Positions 4,157-12,378 of a stretch of 14,691 nt of DNA are shown in pieces. Source of the stretch: Clostridia bacterium (lineage in GTDB: Bacteria > Bacillota > Peptococcia > Peptococcales > SKKY01); NCBI GenBank assembly GCA_007123515.1, contig SKKY01000121.1, positions 1-14,691 of the forward strand, given 5' to 3'. Below the pieces are notes generated by a model. It was not told the DNA's origin and did no database searches. It was given only the letters and a program-made list of their open reading frames with translations. Each line of letters begins with the position of its first letter. Positions within the stretch are counted from its first letter, which is position 1. The translations under genes were made by a program, and so were the position numbers.

Positions 4157-7100
4157 TTGTTTTATCCAGTTAATGCTTTAAGGGAAAGACACAATTTTTC
4201 GAGAATTCGTGAGAACATGGAAATGCCTGATCTGATTGAGATTCAGAAGAGATCTTATGATTGGTTTACGACAAATGGTTTGCAGGATGTTTTTGACGAG
4301 ATTTTTCCAATTCAGGATTTTACGGGTAATTTGATTCTTGAATATATTGGCTGTCGACTAGAGGAGACCGGGACTAAGTATAACATTGAGCAGTGTAAGG
4401 AACGTGACGCTACGTTTGCTGCCCCTCTTCGTTTGAAGGTTCGTTTGATCAACAAAGAGACTGGTGAAATCAATGAATCGGAAGTTTTCATGGGGGATCT
4501 TCCATTAATGACTGATACGGGAACGTTTATCATTAACGGTGCGGAACGTGTTATTGTCAGTCAGCTTGTGCGTTCGCCCGGGGTCTATTTTGCAAAGAAT
4601 GTAGACACTTCGGGAAAACCTATTTTAGGTTCAACGATTATTCCAAATCGTGGTGCCTGGCTTGAATTTGAAACTGATGCTAATAATTTACTGTTTGTCA
4701 GAATTGACAGAACCAGAAAATTACCGGCAACGGTTCTTTTGCGTGCGCTGGGACTGGGTTCAAATCCGGAAATACTTGAAAGATATAACTACAACCAGAA
4801 TGTACAGAATACATTAGAAAAAGATTCAACGACGTCTGAAGCAGAAGCGCTTGTTGAAATCTATAAAAGACTGCGTCCGGGTGAGCCGCCTGCCGTAGAA
4901 AGCGCAAGAAATCTTCTTAATTCTTTGTTTTTCGACTCAAGAAGATACGACTTAGCCAAAGTCGGTCGCTATAAAATAAATAAAAAATTAGGACTCGATG
5001 TTCCTAAAGAAACCAGACACATTACCAAAGAAGATATATTCAAAGTCTTCGAATACATGTTAGGCCTGATCGAGGGAGAAGGTCATCTTGATGATATTGA
5101 CCATTTAGGAAACAGAAGACTTCGTTCTGTAGGAGAGCTTTTACAGAACCAGTTTAGAATTGGTCTTTCCAGAATGGAAAGAGTGGTCAGAGAAAGAATG
5201 ACGATTCAGGATACTGAGGCGATTTCCCCTCATCTTTTAATTAACATTAGACCTGTTGTTGCCTCTGTTAAAGAGTTCTTTGGCAGCAGTCAGTTATCAC
5301 AGTTTATGGATCAGACGAACCCGCTTGCGGAACTAACGCACAAAAGAAGACTGAGTGCACTTGGCCCTGGTGGTCTAAGCAGAGAAAGAGCCGGCTTCGA
5401 AGTTCGTGACGTCCATTTCTCGCATTACGGCAGAATGTGTCCGATTGAAACGCCGGAGGGACCAAACATCGGTTTGATCAACTCCTTAAGTAACTTTGCT
5501 CGTGTCAATGAATACGGCTTTATCGAAGTGCCCTACCGTGTTGTAAACAAAGAAACCGGTGTAGTCACTGATGACATCAGGTACATGCCTGCTGATGAAG
5601 AAGACCGCTATGTTATCGCACAGGCGAACGCTCCGTTAACCGAGGAGAGTACATTTCTCAACAGGAAGGTAAATGCCCGTTACGGCCCGGAAAACATTGT
5701 TGTTGATGCAGACCAAGTTGATTTCATGGACGTATCGCCTAAGCAGGTTGTATCGGTCGCTACGGCATTGATTCCGTTTCTCGAGCACGATGATGCCAAC
5801 CGTGCCCTGATGGGTGCAAACATGCAGAGACAGGCCGTTCCGCTGCTTCGGACAGAGGCGCCGCTTGTCGGAACTGGTATGGAGTACAAAACAGCTTATG
5901 ACTCTGGAATTTTAGGCATTGCCAGAGAAGACGGCGAAGTCGTTAGTGTCATGTCCAACGAAATTATCATTAAAAACAAAGACGGAGTTCTTGATAATTA
6001 CAAACTGTTAAAATACAAGCGCTCGAACCAGGGTACCTGTATTACGCAGAAACCACTGGCTAAAATCGGTGACAAAGTCTTAAAAGGTCAGGTTATTGCA
6101 GATGGACCATCCACAGATCAGGGAGAACTCGCTCTGGGTCATAATGTCCTAGTGGCCTTTATGACCTGGGAAGGTTACAACTTTGAAGATGCGATCCTGA
6201 TTAACGAAAGACTTGTTAAAGATGACTACTATACTTCGATCCATATTGAAGAGTATGAGATCGATTCAAGAGATACGAAATTAGGACCGGAAGAAGTTAC
6301 CAGAGATGTACCCAATGTATCTGAGGAAATGAAGAAAAACCTTGATGATCGCGGTATTATAAGAATCGGAGCGGAAGTTCGCCCGGGTGACATTCTTGTC
6401 GGAAAAGTGACTCCAAAAGGAGAAACAGACCTAAGCGCTGAAGAAAAATTACTTCGTGCCATCTTTGGAGAAAAAGCCAGAGAAGTACGGGATACTTCAT
6501 TAAAAGTACCACATGGTGAGGCCGGAAAAATTGTTGATGTGAAACTCTTTGACAGATCTAATTCCGATCTTTCTCCGGGTGTCAATCAGACGGTTCGCGT
6601 CTACATCGCTCAGAAGAAAAAGCTTTCAGTCGGTGATAAAATGGCCGGACGCCACGGTAATAAAGGTGTTATCTCCAAAATCATTCCGGATGAGGATATG
6701 CCGGTTATGCCGGACGGACGGACGATTGATATCGTTTTAAACCCGCTGGGCGTACCTTCCCGGATGAACATCGGACAGGTACTAGAAACCCACCTGGGAA
6801 TTGCCGCAAAACAACTTGGCATTCACACAGCAACCAGTGTCTTTGACGGAGCTACGGAGCAGGACATTGCTGATATGTTTGAAAAAGCGAACCTGCCATC
6901 AACCGGAAAGTTCCCTCTGCGTGACGGGCGAAACGGAGAAACCTTCGACAATCCTGTGACAGTCGGTTACATGTATATGTTAAAACTGGCCCATTTGGTT
7001 GACGATAAAATCCATGCTCGTTCCACGGGTCCATACTCACTGGTTACCCAGCAGCCACTTGGCGGTAAAGCCCAGTTTGGCGGACAGCGTTTCGGTGAGA

Positions 7101-7546
7101 TGGAAGTTTGGGCTCTTGAAGCCTACGGAGCCGCCTATACGCTGCAGGAAATCCTGACCGTGAAATCGGATGATGTGGTCGGACGTGTAAAAACCTACGA
7201 GGCGATTGTTAAAGGCGAGAACATTCCGGAGCCGGGTGTTCCGGAATCATTTAAAGTATTGATCAAAGAATTACAGAGTTTGGCTCTTGATATAAAGATC
7301 TTATCGGAAAATAATGAGGAAATCGAGATTCGCGACCGGGATGAAGATGTTGTGGAGACAGCAAGAGAGCTAGGCTTACAAATTGAAGGCGAAAAGAATG
7401 AAGCGGAAATTGTAAAAGACAAGATCATTGAATCTATCGAAGAACAGATTCTGGCAGGTTCTGCACCGGCTGGTCTGGAAGAAGAGGAAGAAGAAGATAT
7501 ACTTGGAGCTTTTACCATTGACGAAGACGACGACGAGGAAGCCTAA
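4157..7546 (+). CDS. rpoB: DNA-directed RNA polymerase subunit beta
   Basis: The beta subunit forms one pincer of RNA polymerase and half of its active-site cleft. The protein has 1129 residues, somewhat short for Firmicutes (B. subtilis about 1190). The rifampicin region GSSQLSQFMDQ to RRLSALGPGG (about 376-405) is intact; D385, H395 and S400, equivalent to E. coli D516, H526 and S531, are wild type, so this locus predicts rifampicin sensitivity. Also seen are GYNFEDAI, the HGNKGV motif (833-838) and GGKAQFGGQRFGEMEVWALEA starting near 969. The C-terminus is a very acidic tail (last 23 residues). The TTG start at 4157 follows GAGGGGTGA (4142-4150) by six bases and gives a family-like N-terminus. 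It precedes rpoC by 64 bases. Confidence 0.97.
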   Translation: MFYPVNALRERHNFSRIRENMEMPDLIEIQKRSYDWFTTNGLQDVFDEIFPIQDFTGNLILEYIGCRLEETGTKYNIEQCKERDATFAAPLRLKVRLINKETGEINESEVFMGDLPLMTDTGTFIINGAERVIVSQLVRSPGVYFAKNVDTSGKPILGSTIIPNRGAWLEFETDANNLLFVRIDRTRKLPATVLLRALGLGSNPEILERYNYNQNVQNTLEKDSTTSEAEALVEIYKRLRPGEPPAVESARNLLNSLFFDSRRYDLAKVGRYKINKKLGLDVPKETRHITKEDIFKVFEYMLGLIEGEGHLDDIDHLGNRRLRSVGELLQNQFRIGLSRMERVVRERMTIQDTEAISPHLLINIRPVVASVKEFFGSSQLSQFMDQTNPLAELTHKRRLSALGPGGLSRERAGFEVRDVHFSHYGRMCPIETPEGPNIGLINSLSNFARVNEYGFIEVPYRVVNKETGVVTDDIRYMPADEEDRYVIAQANAPLTEESTFLNRKVNARYGPENIVVDADQVDFMDVSPKQVVSVATALIPFLEHDDANRALMGANMQRQAVPLLRTEAPLVGTGMEYKTAYDSGILGIAREDGEVVSVMSNEIIIKNKDGVLDNYKLLKYKRSNQGTCITQKPLAKIGDKVLKGQVIADGPSTDQGELALGHNVLVAFMTWEGYNFEDAILINERLVKDDYYTSIHIEEYEIDSRDTKLGPEEVTRDVPNVSEEMKKNLDDRGIIRIGAEVRPGDILVGKVTPKGETDLSAEEKLLRAIFGEKAREVRDTSLKVPHGEAGKIVDVKLFDRSNSDLSPGVNQTVRVYIAQKKKLSVGDKMAGRHGNKGVISKIIPDEDMPVMPDGRTIDIVLNPLGVPSRMNIGQVLETHLGIAAKQLGIHTATSVFDGATEQDIADMFEKANLPSTGKFPLRDGRNGETFDNPVTVGYMYMLKLAHLVDDKIHARSTGPYSLVTQQPLGGKAQFGGQRFGEMEVWALEAYGAAYTLQEILTVKSDDVVGRVKTYEAIVKGENIPEPGVPESFKVLIKELQSLALDIKILSENNEEIEIRDRDEDVVETARELGLQIEGEKNEAEIVKDKIIESIEEQILAGSAPAGLEEEEEEDILGAFTIDEDDDEEA

Positions 7547-7610
7547 AATTATACACAAAGCAATGTGCAAGATGGACAAATAAAGATTTTCCGGGAAGGG
7601 AGCGAACAGT

Positions 7611-10600
7611 TTGCTGGATTTAAATAATTTTGATCGAATGAAAATTGGTTTAGCATCTCCAGAAAAGATGAGGTCTTGGTCAAGCGGAGAAGTTAAAAAG
7701 CCGGAAACCATCAATTACCGTACACTAAAGCCAGAAAAAGAAGGTCTGTTCTGTGAAAAGATATTCGGACCAACCAAGGACTGGGAATGTCACTGCGGTA
7801 AATACAAAAGAATTCGCTATAAAGGCGTAATTTGTGACCGTTGTGGCGTGGAAGTGACCAGAGCCAAAGTCAGAAGAGAACGTTTAGGACATATCGAACT
7901 GGCTGCACCATGCGCTCATATCTGGTACCTGAAAGGAATTCCGAGCCGCTTAGGCCTGCTCCTTGATGTATCACCAAGAATTTTAGAAAAAATCATTTAC
8001 TTTGTTTCATTTATCGTAATCGATCCCGGTGAGACACCATTGTCTGAAAGACAAGTCTTAACCGAGAGCGAATACCGCGAACACAAAGAAACCTACGGGG
8101 ATAAATTTGAAGCCGGCATTGGTGCTGAGGCGATCCTTAAGCTGTTAAAGCGTATGGATCTTGAAGGACTGCATAAAGAGCTTCGCAATGAAATCAGAGA
8201 AACAACCGGTCAGCGCAGAATCAGAGCGACAAGAAGGCTTGAAGTAGTAGAGGCGTTCAACAAGTCACTAAACGAACCAAGTTGGATGGTCCTTGAAGTA
8301 CTGCCAGTATTGCCGCCGGACCTGCGTCCGATGGTACAACTCGATGGCGGACGTTTTGCCACATCGGATCTAAACGATCTGTATCGTCGGGTGATTAACA
8401 GAAATAACCGTCTGAAAAGACTGCTTGACTTAGATGCACCGGATATTATTGTTAGAAACGAAAAACGGATGCTTCAGGAAGCCGTTGATGCCTTAATCGA
8501 TAACGGCAGAAGAGGAAGACCGGTTACCGGACCGGGCAACCGTCCGTTAAAATCCCTAAGCGATATGCTAAAAGGTAAGCAAGGACGTTTCAGACAGAAT
8601 CTTTTAGGAAAACGTGTTGATTACTCCGGAAGATCGGTTATCGTTATCGGTCCTCATTTAAAAATGCACCAGTGCGGACTGCCAAAAGAGATGGCCCTGG
8701 AGTTATTCAAACCTTTTGTTATGAAAAAGCTGGTCGAGGACGAGCATGCTCAGAACATTAAAAACGCCAAAAGAATGGTCGAAGCCGGATCACCAAAAGT
8801 GTGGGACGTACTAGAAGGGGTAATCAAAGATCACCCGGTTCTTCTAAATAGAGCACCGACGCTTCACAGACTGGGCATCCAAGCCTTCGAGCCGGTACTT
8901 GTCGAAGGTAAAGCCTTAAAACTTCACCCATTGGTATGTACGGCATATAACGCCGATTTCGATGGTGACCAGATGGCGGTTCACGTACCGCTTTCGGCTG
9001 AAGCACAAGCAGAGGCAAGGTTGTTGATGCTGGCATCAAATAACATCCTAAACCCTAAAGATGGGAAGCCGGTTGTTACACCAACACAGGATTTGATTTT
9101 AGGTTCATACTATATGACGATAGACAAAGATGATCAACTAGGTCACGGCAAAAGCTTTATAGACTTTACGGATGTAGTCCTGGCTTATGATAATAATATT
9201 GTTGGTATCCATGCAAAAATTAGAGTCAGGCTGCAAGATGATTTGCTGGTTATTGATGCGGATGGAAAGCATATTATCGATAAAGGGAAATATCTTGAAA
9301 CGACAGTCGGACGAGTGCTATTTAATCGCGTGGTTCCGCGTGAAATCGGATTCTTTAACTCTCCGATGAGAAAGAAAGAGCTAGGCAGTCTGGTAAGCAG
9401 GGCTTTTGAACAACTCGGAGCCAGCAACACAGCAGAGATGATGGATGGAATTAAAGAGCAAGGTTTTGCCTTCTCTACAAAAGCCGGAATCACGATCAGT
9501 GTTGATGACATCAAAGTTCCGGCAATTAAACCGCAAATGCTTGGAGAAGCGGATGCTCGGGTCGAGGCTATCGATAAAAAGTTCAGAAGAGGAACGATTA
9601 CAGAAGAAGAAAGATACAATAGCATCATCAAGGTCTGGGAAGAAACAACAGAAGCCCTGACAAAAGAATTGTTAAAGAGCCTTGATTTAGATAATAACAT
9701 CAACATGATGGCTGAATCGGGAGCCAGAGGTAACATCCAGCAGATTCGTCAGCTGGCCGGTATGCGTGGTCTGATGGCCGATCCGTCCGGTAAAACTATC
9801 GAACTTCCGATTAAATCAAACTTCCGTGAAGGACTTACCATCCTGGAATACTTCATCTCGACTCACGGAGCCAGAAAAGGTCTGGCCGATACTGCACTAA
9901 GAACGGCTGACTCGGGGTACCTGACAAGAAGGCTGGTTGATGTATCTCAGGATCTGATCGTCAGAGATGATGATTGTGGTACCGAAGAGGGCATTGACGT
10001 ATTTGCGATTAAAGACGGAAATGAAGTTATTGAAGAATTAATTGAAAGAATTGAGGGCAGAACCGCTCTTAAGGATTTCCATACGAAAAAGAAAGAAGTT
10101 ATTGTTGAGAAAAATAATATTATTAACATCGAAGCCGCTGAAAAAATTATTGAGGCCGGTTATGAAAAAGTTCTGATCAGAACGGCACTGACTTGTAAGT
10201 CGAAGCACGGTGTCTGCCGTAAATGTTACGGAATCAACCTGGCAACAGGACTTGATACAGAAATCGGTGAAGCGGTAGGAATCATTGCCGCTCAGTCAAT
10301 TGGTGAGCCGGGTACACAGCTTACGATGAGAACGTTCCATACCGGTGGTGTTGCAGGTGGCGATATTACACAGGGTCTGCCATGGATTGAAGAGTTATTC
10401 GAGGCAAGAAAGCCTAAAGGTCTTGCGGTCATCACCGAAGTATCCGGAACCGTTCGGATTAAAGAAGAAGATCGTAAAAAAGAAGTCACGATTCTCACAG
10501 AAGATAATACGGCGGAAGTTTATCCGATACCTCCGGCTTCAAGACTTCGAGTCAAAGAAGGCACTTATGTAGTTGCGGGTGACATTTTAACCGAAGGTTC

Positions 10601-11117
10601 TGTTAATCCGCATGATCTGCTTCGCATCAAAGGAGCCAGAGGCGTTCAGGATTATCTGCTGCAAGAAGTACAGAAAGTTTACAGAATGCAGGGTGTGGAT
10701 ATCAATGATAAACACATCGAGGTTATTGTCCGTCAGATGCTTCGTAAAGTCAAAGTTGAAGATTCCAATGATTCAGAGTTCCTTCCGGGTGGTCTTGTCG
10801 ATGCCCTGGAATTCCATAAATCTAATGACCAGATTGTAGAGTCTGGCGGGGATGCGGCAACTGCAAGTCCGGTATTACTGGGAATCACAAAAGCCTCTTT
10901 AGCTACCGATTCCTTCCTTTCGGCCGCGAGCTTCCAGGAGACAACGAGAGTCCTGACAGATGCGGCAATTAAAGGCAAAGAAGATCCGCTAATTGGTCTG
11001 AAAGAAAACGTAATCATCGGTAAACTGATTCCTGCGGGAACCGGAACCGGACATTACCGAAACATTCATATTGATAAAGTGATCATAGAAGAAGAATCAA
11101 TCATCGATGATGAGTAG
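7611..11117 (+). CDS. rpoC: DNA-directed RNA polymerase subunit beta'
   Basis: The beta' subunit carries the catalytic magnesium of RNA polymerase. The 1168-residue protein has all key elements: the N-terminal zinc site C60, C62, C75, C78; the active-site NADFDGDQ (447-454) with Asp449, 451 and 453; GARGNIQQIRQLAGMRGLM before the bridge helix; the second zinc site C789, C862, C869, C872; and the trigger-loop motif GEPGTQLTMRTFH (898-910). It lacks the large trigger-loop insertion of E. coli, as Firmicutes do. The start is TTG at 7611, after AAGGGAG with 8 bases between, and yields the expected MLDLNNFDRMKIGLASP. No T-rich terminator follows; a new promoter lies in the gap downstream. Confidence 0.97.
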   Translation: MLDLNNFDRMKIGLASPEKMRSWSSGEVKKPETINYRTLKPEKEGLFCEKIFGPTKDWECHCGKYKRIRYKGVICDRCGVEVTRAKVRRERLGHIELAAPCAHIWYLKGIPSRLGLLLDVSPRILEKIIYFVSFIVIDPGETPLSERQVLTESEYREHKETYGDKFEAGIGAEAILKLLKRMDLEGLHKELRNEIRETTGQRRIRATRRLEVVEAFNKSLNEPSWMVLEVLPVLPPDLRPMVQLDGGRFATSDLNDLYRRVINRNNRLKRLLDLDAPDIIVRNEKRMLQEAVDALIDNGRRGRPVTGPGNRPLKSLSDMLKGKQGRFRQNLLGKRVDYSGRSVIVIGPHLKMHQCGLPKEMALELFKPFVMKKLVEDEHAQNIKNAKRMVEAGSPKVWDVLEGVIKDHPVLLNRAPTLHRLGIQAFEPVLVEGKALKLHPLVCTAYNADFDGDQMAVHVPLSAEAQAEARLLMLASNNILNPKDGKPVVTPTQDLILGSYYMTIDKDDQLGHGKSFIDFTDVVLAYDNNIVGIHAKIRVRLQDDLLVIDADGKHIIDKGKYLETTVGRVLFNRVVPREIGFFNSPMRKKELGSLVSRAFEQLGASNTAEMMDGIKEQGFAFSTKAGITISVDDIKVPAIKPQMLGEADARVEAIDKKFRRGTITEEERYNSIIKVWEETTEALTKELLKSLDLDNNINMMAESGARGNIQQIRQLAGMRGLMADPSGKTIELPIKSNFREGLTILEYFISTHGARKGLADTALRTADSGYLTRRLVDVSQDLIVRDDDCGTEEGIDVFAIKDGNEVIEELIERIEGRTALKDFHTKKKEVIVEKNNIINIEAAEKIIEAGYEKVLIRTALTCKSKHGVCRKCYGINLATGLDTEIGEAVGIIAAQSIGEPGTQLTMRTFHTGGVAGGDITQGLPWIEELFEARKPKGLAVITEVSGTVRIKEEDRKKEVTILTEDNTAEVYPIPPASRLRVKEGTYVVAGDILTEGSVNPHDLLRIKGARGVQDYLLQEVQKVYRMQGVDINDKHIEVIVRQMLRKVKVEDSNDSEFLPGGLVDALEFHKSNDQIVESGGDAATASPVLLGITKASLATDSFLSAASFQETTRVLTDAAIKGKEDPLIGLKENVIIGKLIPAGTGTGHYRNIHIDKVIIEEESIIDDE

Positions 11118-11135
11118 TCAGGGGCTAACAAGTCC

Positions 11136-11164
11136 TTGACACTCTAAAAATCGAGTGATAAAAT
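11136..11164 (+). promoter_or_regulatory. Sigma-A type promoter for the str operon
   Basis: A perfect TTGACA (11136-11141), exactly 17 bases of spacer and TAAAAT (11159-11164), five of six matches. Transcription would begin near 11171, leaving a purine-rich leader of about 42 bases. The spacer holds an inverted repeat, CACTC (11140-11144) with GAGTG (11153-11157). The promoter lies 19 bases after the rpoC stop, so L7Ae-rpsL-rpsG-fusA-tuf can be transcribed apart from rpoBC. Confidence 0.88.
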
Positions 11165-11212
11165 ACCCTAGTGTGTGCAAGGAACTAAAGAAAGAAAGAG
11201 AGTGAGCTTTTG

Positions 11213-11455
11213 ATGTCAGATCATATAGAACACAAGGTTATTGGTACAAAGCAAACTCTGCGATCGTTGAAGAACAATGAAGTAAAGGCAGTCTATATTG
11301 CCAGAGATGCTGAAGAGAGAATTGTTAGTGATATCCAAAAAGCAGCTAAAGATAGTAATGTTCAGATTGTCTTTGTTCCTACGATGAAGGAGCTTGGAAA
11401 AGCTTTTGGGATTGAAGTGGGAGCAGCAACAGCAGCATTATTGAAAGAATTATAA
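11213..11455 (+). CDS. rplGB: L7Ae-family K-turn RNA-binding ribosomal protein (YbxF type)
   Basis: The 80-residue product is a bacterial L7Ae/L30e-fold protein of the YbxF group, which binds kink-turn RNA. Sequence support is IGTKQTLRSLKNNEVKAVYIARDAEE near the N-terminus and the C-terminal block MKELGKAFGIEVGAATAAL, the conserved RNA-contact and hydrophobic region of the family. Its place directly before rpsL is the conserved Firmicute position. The ATG at 11213 has GAGTGAG (11200-11206) six bases upstream; a TTG at 11210 would be too close to it. The family is associated with the ribosome in B. subtilis, but its exact role is unsettled. It is the promoter-proximal gene of the operon. Confidence 0.92.
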   Translation: MSDHIEHKVIGTKQTLRSLKNNEVKAVYIARDAEERIVSDIQKAAKDSNVQIVFVPTMKELGKAFGIEVGAATAALLKEL

Positions 11456-11482
11456 ACCGAAATTGGGAAGGAGGTGCGATCG

Positions 11483-11863
11483 ATGCCAACAATGAGTCAG
11501 TTAGTACGTAAAGGCAGAAAGAAAATGGTGAAGAAGTCAACGGCACCAGCGTTAAAAAACAATCCTCAAAAAAGAGGTGTTTGTACCAGAGTGTATACAA
11601 CAACGCCGAAGAAACCGAACTCAGCATTGCGTAAAGTAGCAAGAGTGAGATTAACAAACGGTATTGAGGTTACAACATATATTCCAGGTATTGGTCACAA
11701 TCTTCAAGAACATAGTGTTGTTCTTGTAAGAGGTGGACGTGTTAAAGATTTGCCGGGTGTGCGTTATCACTTAGTACGTGGTTCACTCGATGCAGCAGGA
11801 GTACAAGATAGAAATCAAAGCCGTTCTAAATATGGAACAAAGAAGCCAAAACAAAAAAAATAA
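11483..11863 (+). CDS. rpsL: 30S ribosomal protein S12
   Basis: S12 sits at the decoding centre and controls accuracy and streptomycin response. The 126-residue protein matches the family nearly throughout, with QKRGVCTRVYTTTPKKPNSALRK (29-51) and GHNLQEHSVVLVRGGRVKDLPGVRYH. Lys43, Lys44 and the VKDLPG loop, the usual streptomycin resistance positions, are all wild type. The ATG at 11483 (MPTMSQLVRKG) is chosen over a GTG at 11474 that lies inside the ribosome binding site AAGGAGGTG (11468-11476). It is separated from rpsG by only 17 bases. Confidence 0.97.
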   Translation: MPTMSQLVRKGRKKMVKKSTAPALKNNPQKRGVCTRVYTTTPKKPNSALRKVARVRLTNGIEVTTYIPGIGHNLQEHSVVLVRGGRVKDLPGVRYHLVRGSLDAAGVQDRNQSRSKYGTKKPKQKK

Positions 11864-11880
11864 TTAGGGGGTAAGGGGAA

Positions 11881-12351
11881 ATGCCAAGAAAAGGACCTGT
11901 CCCTAAGAGAGACGTATTGCCAGATCCGATATACCAAAACAAAAGAGTGACGAAACTTATTAATCAGCTTATGGTTGACGGTAAGAAGAGCATTGCTGAA
12001 AAAGCGGTATATGACGCATTTGAATTGATTAAAGAGAGAACAGGCCAGGAACCAATTGAGGTTTTTGAAGCGGCTCTTAACAATGTAATGCCAGTATTGG
12101 AAGTAAAGGCACGTCGTGTAGGTGGGGCAAATTATCAAGTACCGGTTGAAGTAAGACCAGAACGCAGACAAACATTAGGAGTTCGCTGGTTAGCATTATT
12201 TACAAACAAAAGAGGCGAAAAAACTTTAGTACAAAGACTTGCGGGCGAATTAGTCGATGCATCAAATGGTGCAGGCGGTTCATACAAGAAGAAAGAAGAT
12301 ACTCATAAAATGGCAGAAGCTAACAAAGCCTTTGCTCATTACAAGTGGTAA
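11881..12351 (+). CDS. rpsG: 30S ribosomal protein S7
   Basis: S7 nucleates assembly of the 30S head and contacts the E-site tRNA. The protein is 156 residues, the usual length outside the extended enterobacterial forms. It begins MPRKGPVPKRDVLPDPIYQN and carries the signature LINQLMVDGKKSIAEKAVYDAF and the conserved RRVGGANYQVPVEVRPERR hairpin region (about 78-96). It ends AEANKAFAHYKW. Purine-rich AGGGGGTAAGGGG (11866-11878) is the ribosome binding site. In E. coli S7 is the translational repressor of this operon; no equivalent rpsL-rpsG intergenic structure can fit in the 17-base gap here. Confidence 0.97.
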   Translation: MPRKGPVPKRDVLPDPIYQNKRVTKLINQLMVDGKKSIAEKAVYDAFELIKERTGQEPIEVFEAALNNVMPVLEVKARRVGGANYQVPVEVRPERRQTLGVRWLALFTNKRGEKTLVQRLAGELVDASNGAGGSYKKKEDTHKMAEANKAFAHYKW

Positions 12352-12378
12352 ATATTATCCTGAAGGAGAGATAGAAAA

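Noticed and set aside
9185..9736. Long open frame on the minus strand (183 codons) within rpoC
   Set aside because: It lies entirely opposite the conserved rpoC frame, its product is a low-complexity Ser/Leu-rich sequence with no family resemblance, and it has no ribosome binding site. It is a shadow of rpoC codon usage.
11118..11139. TCAGGG / CCTTGA potential hairpin after rpoC as a terminator
   Set aside because: Six weak pairs with a 10-base loop and no T-tract; it overlaps the -35 box of the next promoter, so it is not a convincing terminator.
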